A stretch of DNA of 64,000 bases, taken from positions 7,731-71,730 of the forward strand of contig JBLFXH010000001.1 in assembly GCA_047611125.1 (NCBI GenBank), read 5' to 3'. Source of the DNA: JABDJZ01 sp047611125 (GTDB taxonomy: Bacteria > Bacteroidota > Rhodothermia > Rhodothermales > UBA10348). The position numbers and the translations under genes were made by a program. The notes under the pieces were generated by a model. It was not told where the DNA came from and ran no database searches. It saw only the letters and a list, made by a program, of their open reading frames with translations. Below are positions 1 through 8,767 of the stretch, piece by piece (positions within the stretch are counted from its first letter, which is position 1; every line of letters starts with the position of its first letter).

Positions 1-695
1 CCAAGGCCGATGAGGTGCTCTACAACGCCACGCGCGGCATCAGTGACTTGATCACGGTCCATGGTCTCATCAATCTGGACTTTGCGGACGTTCGCACCAC
101 GATGAAAGAAGGCGGCACCGCGCTGATGGGCGCCGCCATGGCAGCCGGCGACAGCCGGGCCGAAAAGGCGGCCTCCGAGGCCCTTTCGAGTCCGCTCCTG
201 GACGGCCTTTCCATTCACGGAGCACGAAATGTGCTGGTCAACATCACGGCCGGAAAGTCACTTGGCATCCGGGAAGCGACCGCAGCCACGAGCATCATTC
301 AGCGCGAGGCTGGCGAGGATGTCGAGGTGATCTTCGGTACCGTCATCGACGAGGAGATGGGGGACGAGCTGCGCATCACGGTTATTGCGACGGGATTCGA
401 CACCACCGGAAAGTCGATTTCTCAGGTTGGCGATCGGAGTCGCACCGTGCCAATTGATGAGGTCGGCCCGGTTATCCAGTACAAGGGCGAGGAAGCCCTG
501 CAGAAACTGGACATGCCGGCCTATCAGCGCCGAACGGCATCCCTGTCTGTGGAGCCGCCGGGAAAGACAGCGGGTGACGGAGCACCCTCTTCGCGGGTCC
601 GTCGCCTGAACGTGGAAGACATGGACAAGCGAAGCCATCCCGTCTCTACAGAGAAGGAAGAAATGCCCGCGTTTCTTCGCAAAATGCTGGATTAG
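1..695 (+). CDS. ftsZ: Cell division protein FtsZ, C-terminal part (5' end outside window)
   Basis: FtsZ is the tubulin-like GTPase that polymerises into the cytokinetic Z-ring under the inner membrane. The reading frame is open from base 3, so the GTP-binding T1-T6 region lies before the window. What remains is the end of the GTPase domain (NATRGISDLI, INLDFADVRT, GGTALMG) and the C-terminal activation domain (VNITAG, DEEMGDELRITVIATGF). These segments are highly characteristic of FtsZ. A variable linker follows, then the conserved C-terminal peptide EEMPAFLRKMLD, which in this family binds FtsA and other membrane tethers. The normal end of the protein is therefore present. A hairpin terminator candidate follows 13 nt after the stop, so this is probably the last gene of its division operon. 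Confidence 0.97.
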   Translation, partial: KADEVLYNATRGISDLITVHGLINLDFADVRTTMKEGGTALMGAAMAAGDSRAEKAASEALSSPLLDGLSIHGARNVLVNITAGKSLGIREATAATSIIQREAGEDVEVIFGTVIDEEMGDELRITVIATGFDTTGKSISQVGDRSRTVPIDEVGPVIQYKGEEALQKLDMPAYQRRTASLSVEPPGKTAGDGAPSSRVRRLNVEDMDKRSHPVSTEKEEMPAFLRKMLD

Positions 696-707
696 CCTAT
701 CCGCATT

Positions 708-744
708 GTGTCCCGGCGTGCGCCATCGTACGCGGGGACACTTT
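708..744 (+). terminator. Hairpin terminator candidate after ftsZ
   Basis: Bases 708-719 pair with 730-741 (GTGTCCC, one G-G mismatch, then GCGT/ACGC) around a 10-nt loop, and TTT follows. It starts 13 nt after the ftsZ stop. The T-tract is short, so termination may be partial. Confidence 0.6.
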
Positions 745-830
745 ACCTGCCTGAACCTGCATCCGGATCCTGAGCAAATCCGGGACAATGCCGCGGGCTG
801 TCGGCTAGCAGGTTTTATAAGGTTCGGTCA

Positions 831-868
831 ACGTGAGCCGCGTCCCCAAAAAGGGGCGTGGCTCGCGT
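831..868 (+). other. Stable hairpin in the 281-bp gap downstream of ftsZ
   Basis: GAGCC...CCCC-AAAAA-GGGG...GGCTC forms a long stem, 831-849 with 855-868, with a small internal asymmetry and an A-rich loop. No poly-T run follows, so it is not a classical terminator. It lies about 110 nt upstream of the small lipoprotein gene at 977 and could be part of that gene's 5' leader. The rest of 696-976 shows no credible gene; one open frame at 706-984 has no recognisable protein and runs through both hairpins. I did not recognise a known riboswitch class. Confidence 0.45.
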
Positions 869-976
869 TGTTTGGATCCGCAAGCGTAGAGCCGGAGAAC
901 GAAAGAACTGCGGAGCGTTCCAGCATAGTCCCGACCAACTCCCTGTCACTCGGAAGTCGCTTCTCTCACGAGACAC

Positions 977-1117
977 ATGAATAGAATCCTCGGGCTACTA
1001 CTGGTCGCCACTGCGCTTGTCGCCTGCTCGGAGCCTAGCCGGCGCGCGGTGCACGGACAGGTCGCGGACGATGCGCCTCTTCTTCGAGAAGGCGCTGAAC
1101 AGGGTATCCCGATCTGA
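977..1117 (+). CDS. Small lipoprotein (46 aa), unknown role
   Basis: A short frame starts with ATG at 977 and ends in TGA at 1115-1117. The product begins MNRILGLLLVATALVAC, a textbook lipoprotein signal: basic n-region, hydrophobic core and lipobox LVAC with the acylated Cys at residue 17. Only about 29 residues follow, rich in charged residues and without a recognised domain. The next gene begins 17 nt after its stop, so the two could be co-transcribed. The ribosome-binding site is weak (purine run around 970-974). It resembles tiny entericidin-type lipoproteins in form only. It could instead be a degenerated remnant of a longer lipoprotein gene. The signal-peptide call is fairly firm; expression is a guess. 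Confidence 0.4.
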   Translation: MNRILGLLLVATALVACSEPSRRAVHGQVADDAPLLREGAEQGIPI

Positions 1118-1134
1118 TTAGTACCTTCTCGTCC

Positions 1135-2772
1135 ATGTGTGGAACTCGCATAATACCGCTGCTGATATGCCTCTGGGCTGCTGCCATCGGCCCTGTCGCG
1201 GGCCAGCCTGTACCAGCGGAATTCGGTCGGGCTACACGGCTATCCGGACAGGGGCGAGCGTTGGAGCTGTCTTCCGTGGCCCCGCGGGGTCCGGGTCTGG
1301 GAATGGTCTGGGAGAAACCTGTGGATCCCATCCGGGCAGCCGCCGACCTCCGCGCCATGGCCGATCTAGGCGTGCGGGCAATCCGGACCAACATATGGGA
1401 GGACGGTCCGCTCTTTGATCTTGCCGATACGCTGGGCATTCTGGTATTCCAGGAGCTGCCTGTGAGATACGCTACGGCGCCATCCTTGGCCGACTCACTG
1501 GCCTACATACTTCGACACGTGGATCGAATTCGGGAGGGTGGCAGAGTTTACGCGCTCGGGCTCGCCTACGCGCCGGACACCTTCAATCCCGAGACATGCA
1601 GGCTGCTAGGCGAGATGTCCGCGGCCGCCGCCGATTCACTCCACACCTACATCGTATCCGAGTTTGAGGCGGACGAATCCTGTCCCGGTAGCGTCGATCT
1701 GATTTTCCTCCGCGAGGATCGCAGCCGTACCATCCCAGGAACTCAGTCAGGCGAGATAAGCTTCGCCGTGAACTCGGGACGGACCATGCTGGAAACAGAG
1801 GGCGCAGAACAGACGGAGTACTTCGCGAACCGCCTACCAGACCGCCTCTCGAGCGGAGTCTGGACCTTTATCTATCGATGGGCAGACGCGCCGGACCCGA
1901 CTGCCTTCGCCGCGCGGCCAGGTAGAGGCAACTGGGGACTTCACCGCGACGACGGGTCTTCCCGCCCCGCTCTGGCCGTGGTGGAGGGTGCCGCCCGCCG
2001 GTCACAGCGGGCTTTCCCTCGCCCGGTCCCATTGCCCCCCGCCAGCCCTGCTAACGGCTATGTTCTTGCCGGTTGGACCATGGTGCTGGCGCTGCTGCTA
2101 GTCTACGCCCAGTCCCCGAGGTTCAGGTCAATGTCGGGACGCTACTTTGCCGCTCACGGCATCTACCGTAGGACGGTCGCAGACAATCGAGATGACCTCA
2201 CAGTCTCCAATGTCACCGTCCTCTTGTGCGTGAGTCTGCTCTTCGGGATGGTGGGTGAGCGGGCGCTTCGCAGCTACGCCGATCACCGCGCCTACGCCGC
2301 GCTATGGAGTTGGTCCGGTGAAGGGACGCGCGCAGTCCTTAATTCCCTCATGGAAAGCCCCGTCATGCTCAGCCTACTGATCGCGCTGTTGGCGCTCCTA
2401 GTCGTCCTTCTTTGGATGATTGTCTGGTACTTGTTGGCGGCGCGAACCAGCGGAGGCACCTTCTCGCAGGTCATGACGCTGTCGATCTGGCCTCGATGGC
2501 CGGTCCTTGCAACGCTCCCTGTGGTCATGCTGGTGGCGGCAGGGTCATGGGGCGACGCGGCGGCGCGACTTTCTGTCGTTTGGGTACTGGCAACCGGAGT
2601 CTGGAGTACTGTTCGAACCAATCTGGACGCCTCACGCGTGCTTCGATTGCGTCCCCTTGGAGTTACGCTACTCTGGCTGTCCGCGCCAATCGTTCCCCTC
2701 CTCTTGGCTGCCCTCCTCCTGGCCGGTCGGTACGCGGACAAGTTGCACTATCTAGGGCAACTGGCCCGGTGA
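1135..2772 (+). CDS. Secreted glycoside-hydrolase-like domain fused to polytopic membrane region, unknown function
   Basis: A 545-residue protein with a signal peptide (LLICLWAAAIGPVAGQ). Residues about 60-125 resemble the start of a GH2-type TIM barrel: an alternating search pattern DLRAMADLGVRAIRTN, then LFDLADTLGILVFQELP, as in beta-galactosidase-family proteins. The barrel looks incomplete, because about 180 further residues carry no recognisable catalytic acid motif. From about residue 309 onward there are five or six hydrophobic segments (near 309-327, 355-373, 410-436, 453-475, 480-495 and 507-531). A large periplasmic domain is thus tethered to a membrane bundle. It follows the small lipoprotein and has no same-strand gene after it. 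A polysaccharide-related envelope role is possible but unproven. Confidence 0.6.
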   Translation: MCGTRIIPLLICLWAAAIGPVAGQPVPAEFGRATRLSGQGRALELSSVAPRGPGLGMVWEKPVDPIRAAADLRAMADLGVRAIRTNIWEDGPLFDLADTLGILVFQELPVRYATAPSLADSLAYILRHVDRIREGGRVYALGLAYAPDTFNPETCRLLGEMSAAAADSLHTYIVSEFEADESCPGSVDLIFLREDRSRTIPGTQSGEISFAVNSGRTMLETEGAEQTEYFANRLPDRLSSGVWTFIYRWADAPDPTAFAARPGRGNWGLHRDDGSSRPALAVVEGAARRSQRAFPRPVPLPPASPANGYVLAGWTMVLALLLVYAQSPRFRSMSGRYFAAHGIYRRTVADNRDDLTVSNVTVLLCVSLLFGMVGERALRSYADHRAYAALWSWSGEGTRAVLNSLMESPVMLSLLIALLALLVVLLWMIVWYLLAARTSGGTFSQVMTLSIWPRWPVLATLPVVMLVAAGSWGDAAARLSVVWVLATGVWSTVRTNLDASRVLRLRPLGVTLLWLSAPIVPLLLAALLLAGRYADKLHYLGQLAR

Positions 2773-2795
2773 CAACTAGTCTCCGTCGGCCCGCC

Positions 2796-3536
2796 TTAGG
2801 GTCTCCGGCTGACCTGAAGGTCGTCAAAGTCCACGACGGCTACTCCATCGACTGAATCCGAATCACTCCATAGGAAAACGGCCGTCGGCTTGTCGGGAGG
2901 CTGCCTTCCAAAGAGGCGCTCGAAATCCTCCCTGACATTGCGTTGATGCTGAATCCAATGCCCGAGGCCGTCTTCTCCCCACGAGGAGACCACGAGCAGC
3001 TTGAGCGCGCCATACGAATCTGTGTAGCCCGCTGGCATCGTCGAACTGTACGAATACTTGATACCGCGAGGACGCCCTAGCCAGTCCTGGTCAAAGAGGA
3101 CATACACGGCCGCGCCAGTGTCGTTGAGCTTCGATCGATCTTCCCTGGCGCCGACCGGGAGTTCGTGTGCGCGCCATCGCCAACTAAGAACGGGCTGCTC
3201 CGAAACGTCCCAGTCCATGCCGTCGCCGCCCCGGAGGATGATCCTGTGCGCATTGTCGCGGACGGTCGCCCGGACAAACTTGTTGCCCCCTTCCTGCATG
3301 ACCGTGAAGCGCTCCAAGTCCGTCTGCAGCAAGCCGGTGACGGGCTGCACATCTTTGCGATCCTGGTAGGTGTACCAGCCGGTCGGCAAGCCGCCGTCCG
3401 TAAAACGTTCGAAGTCCTCGAGGATCGAGCACGCCCGACCGTCCAGACACGTAGACGATGCCTGTCCTGAGGCAAGGCCGGGGAGTTGAACACAAATAAC
3501 CCCGGCAAGCAGGAAGGCGTAGGTTGTCAGACGCAT
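2796..3536 (-). CDS. DUF3047 family exported protein
   Basis: A 246-residue protein with a cleavable signal peptide (ends LASGQA). Family-typical segments follow: a lectin-like start with FERFTDGGLPTGW, then VLSWRWRAHELP, an acidic linker, GAAVYVLFDQD, IKYSYSST and, at the C-terminus, VDFDDLQVS. This matches DUF3047, a beta-sandwich family found in periplasmic or secreted proteins of unknown function. It lies downstream of the cytidylyltransferase gene on the same strand, separated by 143 bp that show no gene or clear terminator. It could be part of that locus or independent. The fold assignment is good; the role is unknown. Confidence 0.75.
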   Translation of the reverse strand: MRLTTYAFLLAGVICVQLPGLASGQASSTCLDGRACSILEDFERFTDGGLPTGWYTYQDRKDVQPVTGLLQTDLERFTVMQEGGNKFVRATVRDNAHRIILRGGDGMDWDVSEQPVLSWRWRAHELPVGAREDRSKLNDTGAAVYVLFDQDWLGRPRGIKYSYSSTMPAGYTDSYGALKLLVVSSWGEDGLGHWIQHQRNVREDFERLFGRQPPDKPTAVFLWSDSDSVDGVAVVDFDDLQVSRRP

Positions 3537-3679
3537 GAACCGGAAAATATCCTCGTGAGGAAGTGTTCCGCCGTCGGGAAAAGTAACGAGGCGGGATACG
3601 CGTCTTGAACTCGCAATGACCGTTCCGTAAAAGACGCGGGAGCGGCCGGTGGCCAGTCGACACCAGGGAAGCCCAGCCC

Positions 3680-4416
3680 TCAGTCGTCCTTGGCTTTCAG
3701 GCTGCGCTCGGCATGGGCAAGCATCTCGGGCGTGTCGACATCCTGCCAGAACCCGTCGCCGATATCCAGTGTCCTCATCCGGCCGCTGGCGGCCAGTGTC
3801 TGGACTCCGTCTGAGAGGGAGACGTCCCCATGCGCCGCGAAATGCACCTCAAGTGCGGAGAGGAGACCCCTCGTACAGACGAAAACTCCCGTATCGATGC
3901 AGTTGTACTGCTCGATGGTCTTCCCGATCGAGGTGATTCGGTTGTCGGATTCCAGCACCTTAGTGGCGTCGTCCAGATCGAAGACCGAGTCAATATTGTA
4001 GTCGACCAGTAGGGTGGCCCCCCCGTCCACAGGCGCATGGGCTCCAGCCAGCTTCATCACATCGTCTCCAACCACGTGATCGGCCATCACCAACAGGAAC
4101 GTGTCCCGGATGTGAGGGGTTGCCGCGAGAACGGAAACGCCGTTTTGGAGATCAAAACGCTCGTTCAATACGAAGCGGAGGGGAACGGACCCTGTGTACT
4201 CGCTCTCCAGCGCAGACTGGATTCCCTCAGACTCAAAACCGAGCACGATGACCACTTCCCGGCATCCTGAGAGGGTCAATCCTCTGACGGCTCGGAGAAT
4301 CAGCGGCATTCCACCGACTCTAATCAGCGGCTTAGGCTGATTGCCCGAATCATCCGAGGCGAGTCGCGACCCGAATCCGGCAGCGAGAATCACGCCTACC
4401 TTTCCCGGCATCTCAC

Positions 4417-4420
<4 letters not shown>
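3680..4420 (-). CDS. Inositol-1-phosphate cytidylyltransferase-like nucleotidyltransferase
   Basis: Predicted to transfer CMP from CTP to L-myo-inositol-1-phosphate, giving CDP-inositol and pyrophosphate. The N-terminus has the sugar-nucleotidyltransferase signature GVILAAGFGSRL with the catalytic Lys in QPKPLIRVGG. Segments specific to the archaeal/thermophile IPCT group follow: LQNGVSVL (in place of NGYS), MADHVV (as in MGDHI), DLDDATKV, an IDTGVF motif and finally FWQDVDTPEML. The usual IPCT enzyme in di-myo-inositol-phosphate synthesis is fused to a CDP-alcohol phosphotransferase; this 246-residue version is the free cytidylyltransferase only. Its ATG overlaps the stop of the MIPS gene by 4 nt (ATGA), so the two are translationally coupled and make consecutive pathway steps. 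A choline- or glycerol-phosphate substrate is the alternative, less likely given the neighbour. Confidence 0.82.
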
Positions 4421-5745
<1,325 letters not shown>

Positions 5746-5866
5746 ATAGACGAAGAGACTGAATTTCAGGACGGAGGAGAGAGTGCTTCGCTCCTCACAA
5801 TGCGCAATCTACGGATCCCCCGCTCAAGGCTGCGAACCACAGAGGAAGTCACAGCCAACAGACCGG

Positions 5867-8071
5867 TCAGGCCTCCTGCAGGACCGGCCCAACCTCGGTA
5901 GCAAGGGATACGTGTTGCTTGTCGCCAGCCAGTCGTTGCATGGCTTCCCAGATCCGATCCCGGTTGTGCCCATCGGCACCGAGCATATGCCGATCCAGGA
6001 ACTCACGAGCGACCACACCGCAACAATCCGGGTCAACCAGAGCCTTGTCGATCTGATCCAGTAGGTCGTCGAAATTGCGGGCAAGAAGGCCTCCGTGTTC
6101 CTCAGGGGGCAACTTCCAGATATACCGGGCCTTCTCCAGGTGTTTTTCGCGGACGCCCGTCCACCTGAGCTGGCGCCAGATAAAAGCCTCATCCGCCGAG
6201 CGAACCGGGTACACGTGTATGGTTGGCCTGCCCGTCGCGTAGAACAGGTTCGCAATGCTACTGAAGTTGGTTATAAGAACATCGGAGACCTGCAGGTCTA
6301 GATAATTATCCGGAGAGGTGTCCTTGAACTTCAGGCAGACATTCGGAAAACGTGCCGTGAGACGATCCAGAAACTCCCGGTAGGCGGCATCAAACCGGTA
6401 GGAGTCGTGGAGCCGAATGATGGCGTTGGCACCATGACTGTCGACTCTCTCCAGGAGGCGCCCGAAAAGGTCCGAATCCTTGCCCCAGTGCGCGAATACT
6501 TCGCCGTAGTGCCAGGTTGGGGCGATGAGAACCGTCTTCCGGTTGACCACATCGAACGGGTAATAGGGCTGCGCCAGATTCCTGTCCAGCGGCTCGACCA
6601 GATCGTCATGGCTCGCGGAGCCGAGCTGAATACAGTTGTCTGGATGAACCGCGCTCACCTCGGTTCGGTGCTTGAAGTCCCAAGGCCCGAAGGCCTGCCA
6701 GATCAGATTCCGTGACGGCTTCCGGATATCGTCCCAGGTGCGCTTCAGCGTGAGATGGAGCAGCCAGAATTCCTTTTCATCGTTGGGCCCCTTCCAGCCG
6801 AAGCCGTGCCACAGAATCAGGGCCCTCTTTGAAGTCCTGAAAAAGGGAATCCGATTGTCGATAATCGTAAGATCCCACTTTCTGGAGGGTAGGTGGTGGT
6901 ACCACCGCCGCTTCACGATCTCCGCCTTCAGTGGGAAGAGCTTGGCGACTCCCTGTCTGAGGAAAGTATTCGGGTCGTCCATGACCACCCGGAGGGTTAC
7001 CCCAGGCAACTGATCCAGATACCTAGTGAGACTCCAGAGATCAGCTCCAAATGTTGTTGCCCAGACGAGGACCCTCATCGAGACTGCCGCGGCAGCCGCA
7101 ACTTCAGGCTCGGCCGCATGGCCCGGCTCCTGGTCCGCGGCGTCAAACACGGACCCGGCGGGCTTGAAATCCGGCTCGTCGCTGAAGTGCGTAGCGAGAT
7201 AGAGGCCGAAATTCGTGGTTCGAACCAGTACGCTGCTCACCAGCAGCATGCCCGCGATGGCCGTGGTAGCCTGGCCCAGCGAATCGGACAGTCCCATCCC
7301 CAGACTCAGGAAGAACAAGTCCTTGCTGGGCAGAAAGGGGACGCGGTTGAGGACGATGAGCAGGCAGAGATAAGTCAGCCAGACCGCGAGCCCGATGTCG
7401 GGCACTCCCACGCTCCATTGGACCACGAACAGGCCGTTGACCACAATGAGTCGGCTGTAGTGGATCCCCAGAATCCGATAGGCGGTGGGCTTTGGAAGGG
7501 CAAAGAGGTAGGTGCGGAACTGGTAGAGGACCACCCCCAATGCAATCGTCAGTCCGAGGCCGATCAGGATCTGCGCCTGGGAGACATCGCCGAATATTTT
7601 GTTCAGCTCGAGAATCCCACTCCCGCCTAGGATGGCCAGAAGAGCGGCTGCCGTGGTCATTGAGGCCACAGAAGACAGGATATTGACGTCCCGGACGGCC
7701 CGAAATGCCTCATCCCTCGCGACGCCGAGCTTCTTGTAAAGCCACCAGAAGAAGTACACTTCTCCCGAATAGCCCGCCATCTCCTCGTTGAAAACCCGCT
7801 TTCGGATCAGGGCTCGAAGCCCGGTCCATGAGGGCACTGGCCAGATCTGACGATAGGTGATCAGTTCTGCCAGCGGCTGGGTCAGGTAGATCACCAGAAA
7901 CAGCGCATAGAACCAAGGCGACGTTGGCAGCGCCGCCAGTAGATCATTCCATCCCAGTTGCCCCAGTCGGTAGACCAGGTAAACCACGACGGCCAGTGTC
8001 ATGAGCCGACCAGCCCACGGCAGAACCCGTTTGACCTGATCGCTCTGAAGGAGCGATGTGAGTCGGGTCAA
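5867..8071 (-). CDS. Membrane protein with C-terminal CDP-glycerol phosphotransferase (TagB/TagF-like) domain
   Basis: A 734-residue two-part protein. Residues 1 to about 295 are a polytopic membrane domain with six to eight hydrophobic segments (near 18-37, 50-68, 128-150, 160-180, 205-235 and 245-285), reminiscent of the LPG-synthase/UPF0104 flippase-like family. After an Ala/Glu-rich linker, residues about 335-725 carry the marks of CDP-polyol phosphotransferases of the teichoic-acid type: LWHGFGWKG (TagF WHGT-like motif), LGSASHDDL, VLIAPTW, IIRLHDS and SDVLITNFSSIANLFYATG (equivalent of SDxLITDYSS). Such enzymes move glycerol- or ribitol-phosphate from a CDP donor. Next to MIPS and IPCT, CDP-inositol is the inferred donor. 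The start appears to be TTG at 8071: the frame upstream is closed by TAG at 8075-8077, inside a 20-bp tandem duplication; an internal ATG near residue 24 is an alternative. Confidence 0.8.
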   Translation of the reverse strand: MTRLTSLLQSDQVKRVLPWAGRLMTLAVVVYLVYRLGQLGWNDLLAALPTSPWFYALFLVIYLTQPLAELITYRQIWPVPSWTGLRALIRKRVFNEEMAGYSGEVYFFWWLYKKLGVARDEAFRAVRDVNILSSVASMTTAAALLAILGGSGILELNKIFGDVSQAQILIGLGLTIALGVVLYQFRTYLFALPKPTAYRILGIHYSRLIVVNGLFVVQWSVGVPDIGLAVWLTYLCLLIVLNRVPFLPSKDLFFLSLGMGLSDSLGQATTAIAGMLLVSSVLVRTTNFGLYLATHFSDEPDFKPAGSVFDAADQEPGHAAEPEVAAAAAVSMRVLVWATTFGADLWSLTRYLDQLPGVTLRVVMDDPNTFLRQGVAKLFPLKAEIVKRRWYHHLPSRKWDLTIIDNRIPFFRTSKRALILWHGFGWKGPNDEKEFWLLHLTLKRTWDDIRKPSRNLIWQAFGPWDFKHRTEVSAVHPDNCIQLGSASHDDLVEPLDRNLAQPYYPFDVVNRKTVLIAPTWHYGEVFAHWGKDSDLFGRLLERVDSHGANAIIRLHDSYRFDAAYREFLDRLTARFPNVCLKFKDTSPDNYLDLQVSDVLITNFSSIANLFYATGRPTIHVYPVRSADEAFIWRQLRWTGVREKHLEKARYIWKLPPEEHGGLLARNFDDLLDQIDKALVDPDCCGVVAREFLDRHMLGADGHNRDRIWEAMQRLAGDKQHVSLATEVGPVLQEA

Positions 8072-8109
8072 GGTCTAATCGGTTGCCATAAGGTCTAATC
8101 GGTTGCCAT
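8070..8109. repeat. Perfect 20-bp tandem duplication across the mlaC stop
   Basis: Bases 8070-8089 and 8090-8109 are identical (AAGGTCTAATCGGTTGCCAT). Each copy encodes, on the minus strand, Met-Ala-Thr-Asp-stop. The upstream copy is the true end of the MlaC-like gene. The downstream copy sits directly before the TTG start of the next gene and closes its upstream frame. Confidence 0.95.
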
Positions 8110-8724
8110 GTCGTCGCGACGCTTTTCCAGGCGCTCCATGAGGGTGTCGAATCCGCGCTTGCGGATCATGGTACGAAATGACCTGGAGTACCCCTCAACC
8201 GTGCTCACCTCGTCCAGAATGATGTCAGTGGCCACCCATGTGTCGGCCTTCTGGACCAGTTTGTAGGCAACCACCATCGGAACGTCCTTGATGACCGTGG
8301 AGGTCACCACGTCAGCGGCGGCATCGTTGACAGTGATCGACGTGTAGGTGACCGCAGCCCGATAGGGATCAAGGTTGGCAAGGGACTGGCTCCGCACTAT
8401 ATCTGAGAAGACGTCCACAAAGTGGGTCTGCTGCGCGGCGCTCAGCTCGGCCCAGTGGGGACCGAGTGCACCCTTGGCCATTTCGCCGAAGTCCAGGAAG
8501 CCGTTGACCACAGTGCGCAACTCAGCCTTCTTGGCAGCGGCCACTTCGGAGCCCTTAGGGCCCAGGAGTGCCTTGATTGAGGCATCGCGCTGCTCAAGAA
8601 GCGCTCTGATCTGGGTATCGGGCGCCTGTGCCTGGGAGATGCCCGGGCTGATCCCATTCCCGGCCATGAGTAGCAGGAAAACGGCAGCGGTGTTCAGAAT
8701 TCGGGACAGTAGCATGCGTGACAT
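8095..8724 (-). CDS. mlaC: MlaC/Ttg2D-family periplasmic lipid-binding protein
   Basis: MlaC-type proteins carry a phospholipid through the periplasm between an inner-membrane MlaFEDB ABC complex and the outer membrane. The 209-residue product has a signal peptide (ILNTAAVFLLLMAG to QAQA) and the family layout: an N-terminal helical region with VVNGFLDFGEMAKGALGPHW, then SAAQQTHFVDVFSDIV, a beta part with VTSTVI and VAYKLVQKADTWVATDIILDE, and a C-terminal YSRSFRTMIRKRGFDTLMERLEKR helix. It lies 43 bp after a TolC-like gene and 23 bp before the membrane/TagF-like gene, all on the same strand, so the three probably form an operon. No MlaE, MlaF or MlaD gene is in the window, so it may work with a complex encoded elsewhere or with its neighbours. 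Confidence 0.9.
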   Translation of the reverse strand: MSRMLLSRILNTAAVFLLLMAGNGISPGISQAQAPDTQIRALLEQRDASIKALLGPKGSEVAAAKKAELRTVVNGFLDFGEMAKGALGPHWAELSAAQQTHFVDVFSDIVRSQSLANLDPYRAAVTYTSITVNDAAADVVTSTVIKDVPMVVAYKLVQKADTWVATDIILDEVSTVEGYSRSFRTMIRKRGFDTLMERLEKRRDDMATD

Positions 8725-8767
8725 GGTGTGCGATTGCTCAGTTTGCGTTCGCCATGAACCAGTTCAA

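Noticed and set aside
258..788. 176-residue minus-strand frame opposite ftsZ
   Set aside because: Antisense to highly conserved ftsZ codons and without protein features.
706..984. 92-residue plus-strand frame after ftsZ
   Set aside because: It runs through two stable hairpins, has no family and no ribosome site; I treat the region as non-coding.
6893..7630. 245-residue plus-strand frame opposite the TagF-like gene
   Set aside because: Composition is unlike a protein (many Gln/His/Glu runs from reverse-complement codons), and the opposite strand carries family motifs.
8041..8109. Tandem repeat as part of a CRISPR array or integration site
   Set aside because: Only two directly abutting copies without spacers, and no integrase or cas genes; a local duplication explains it.
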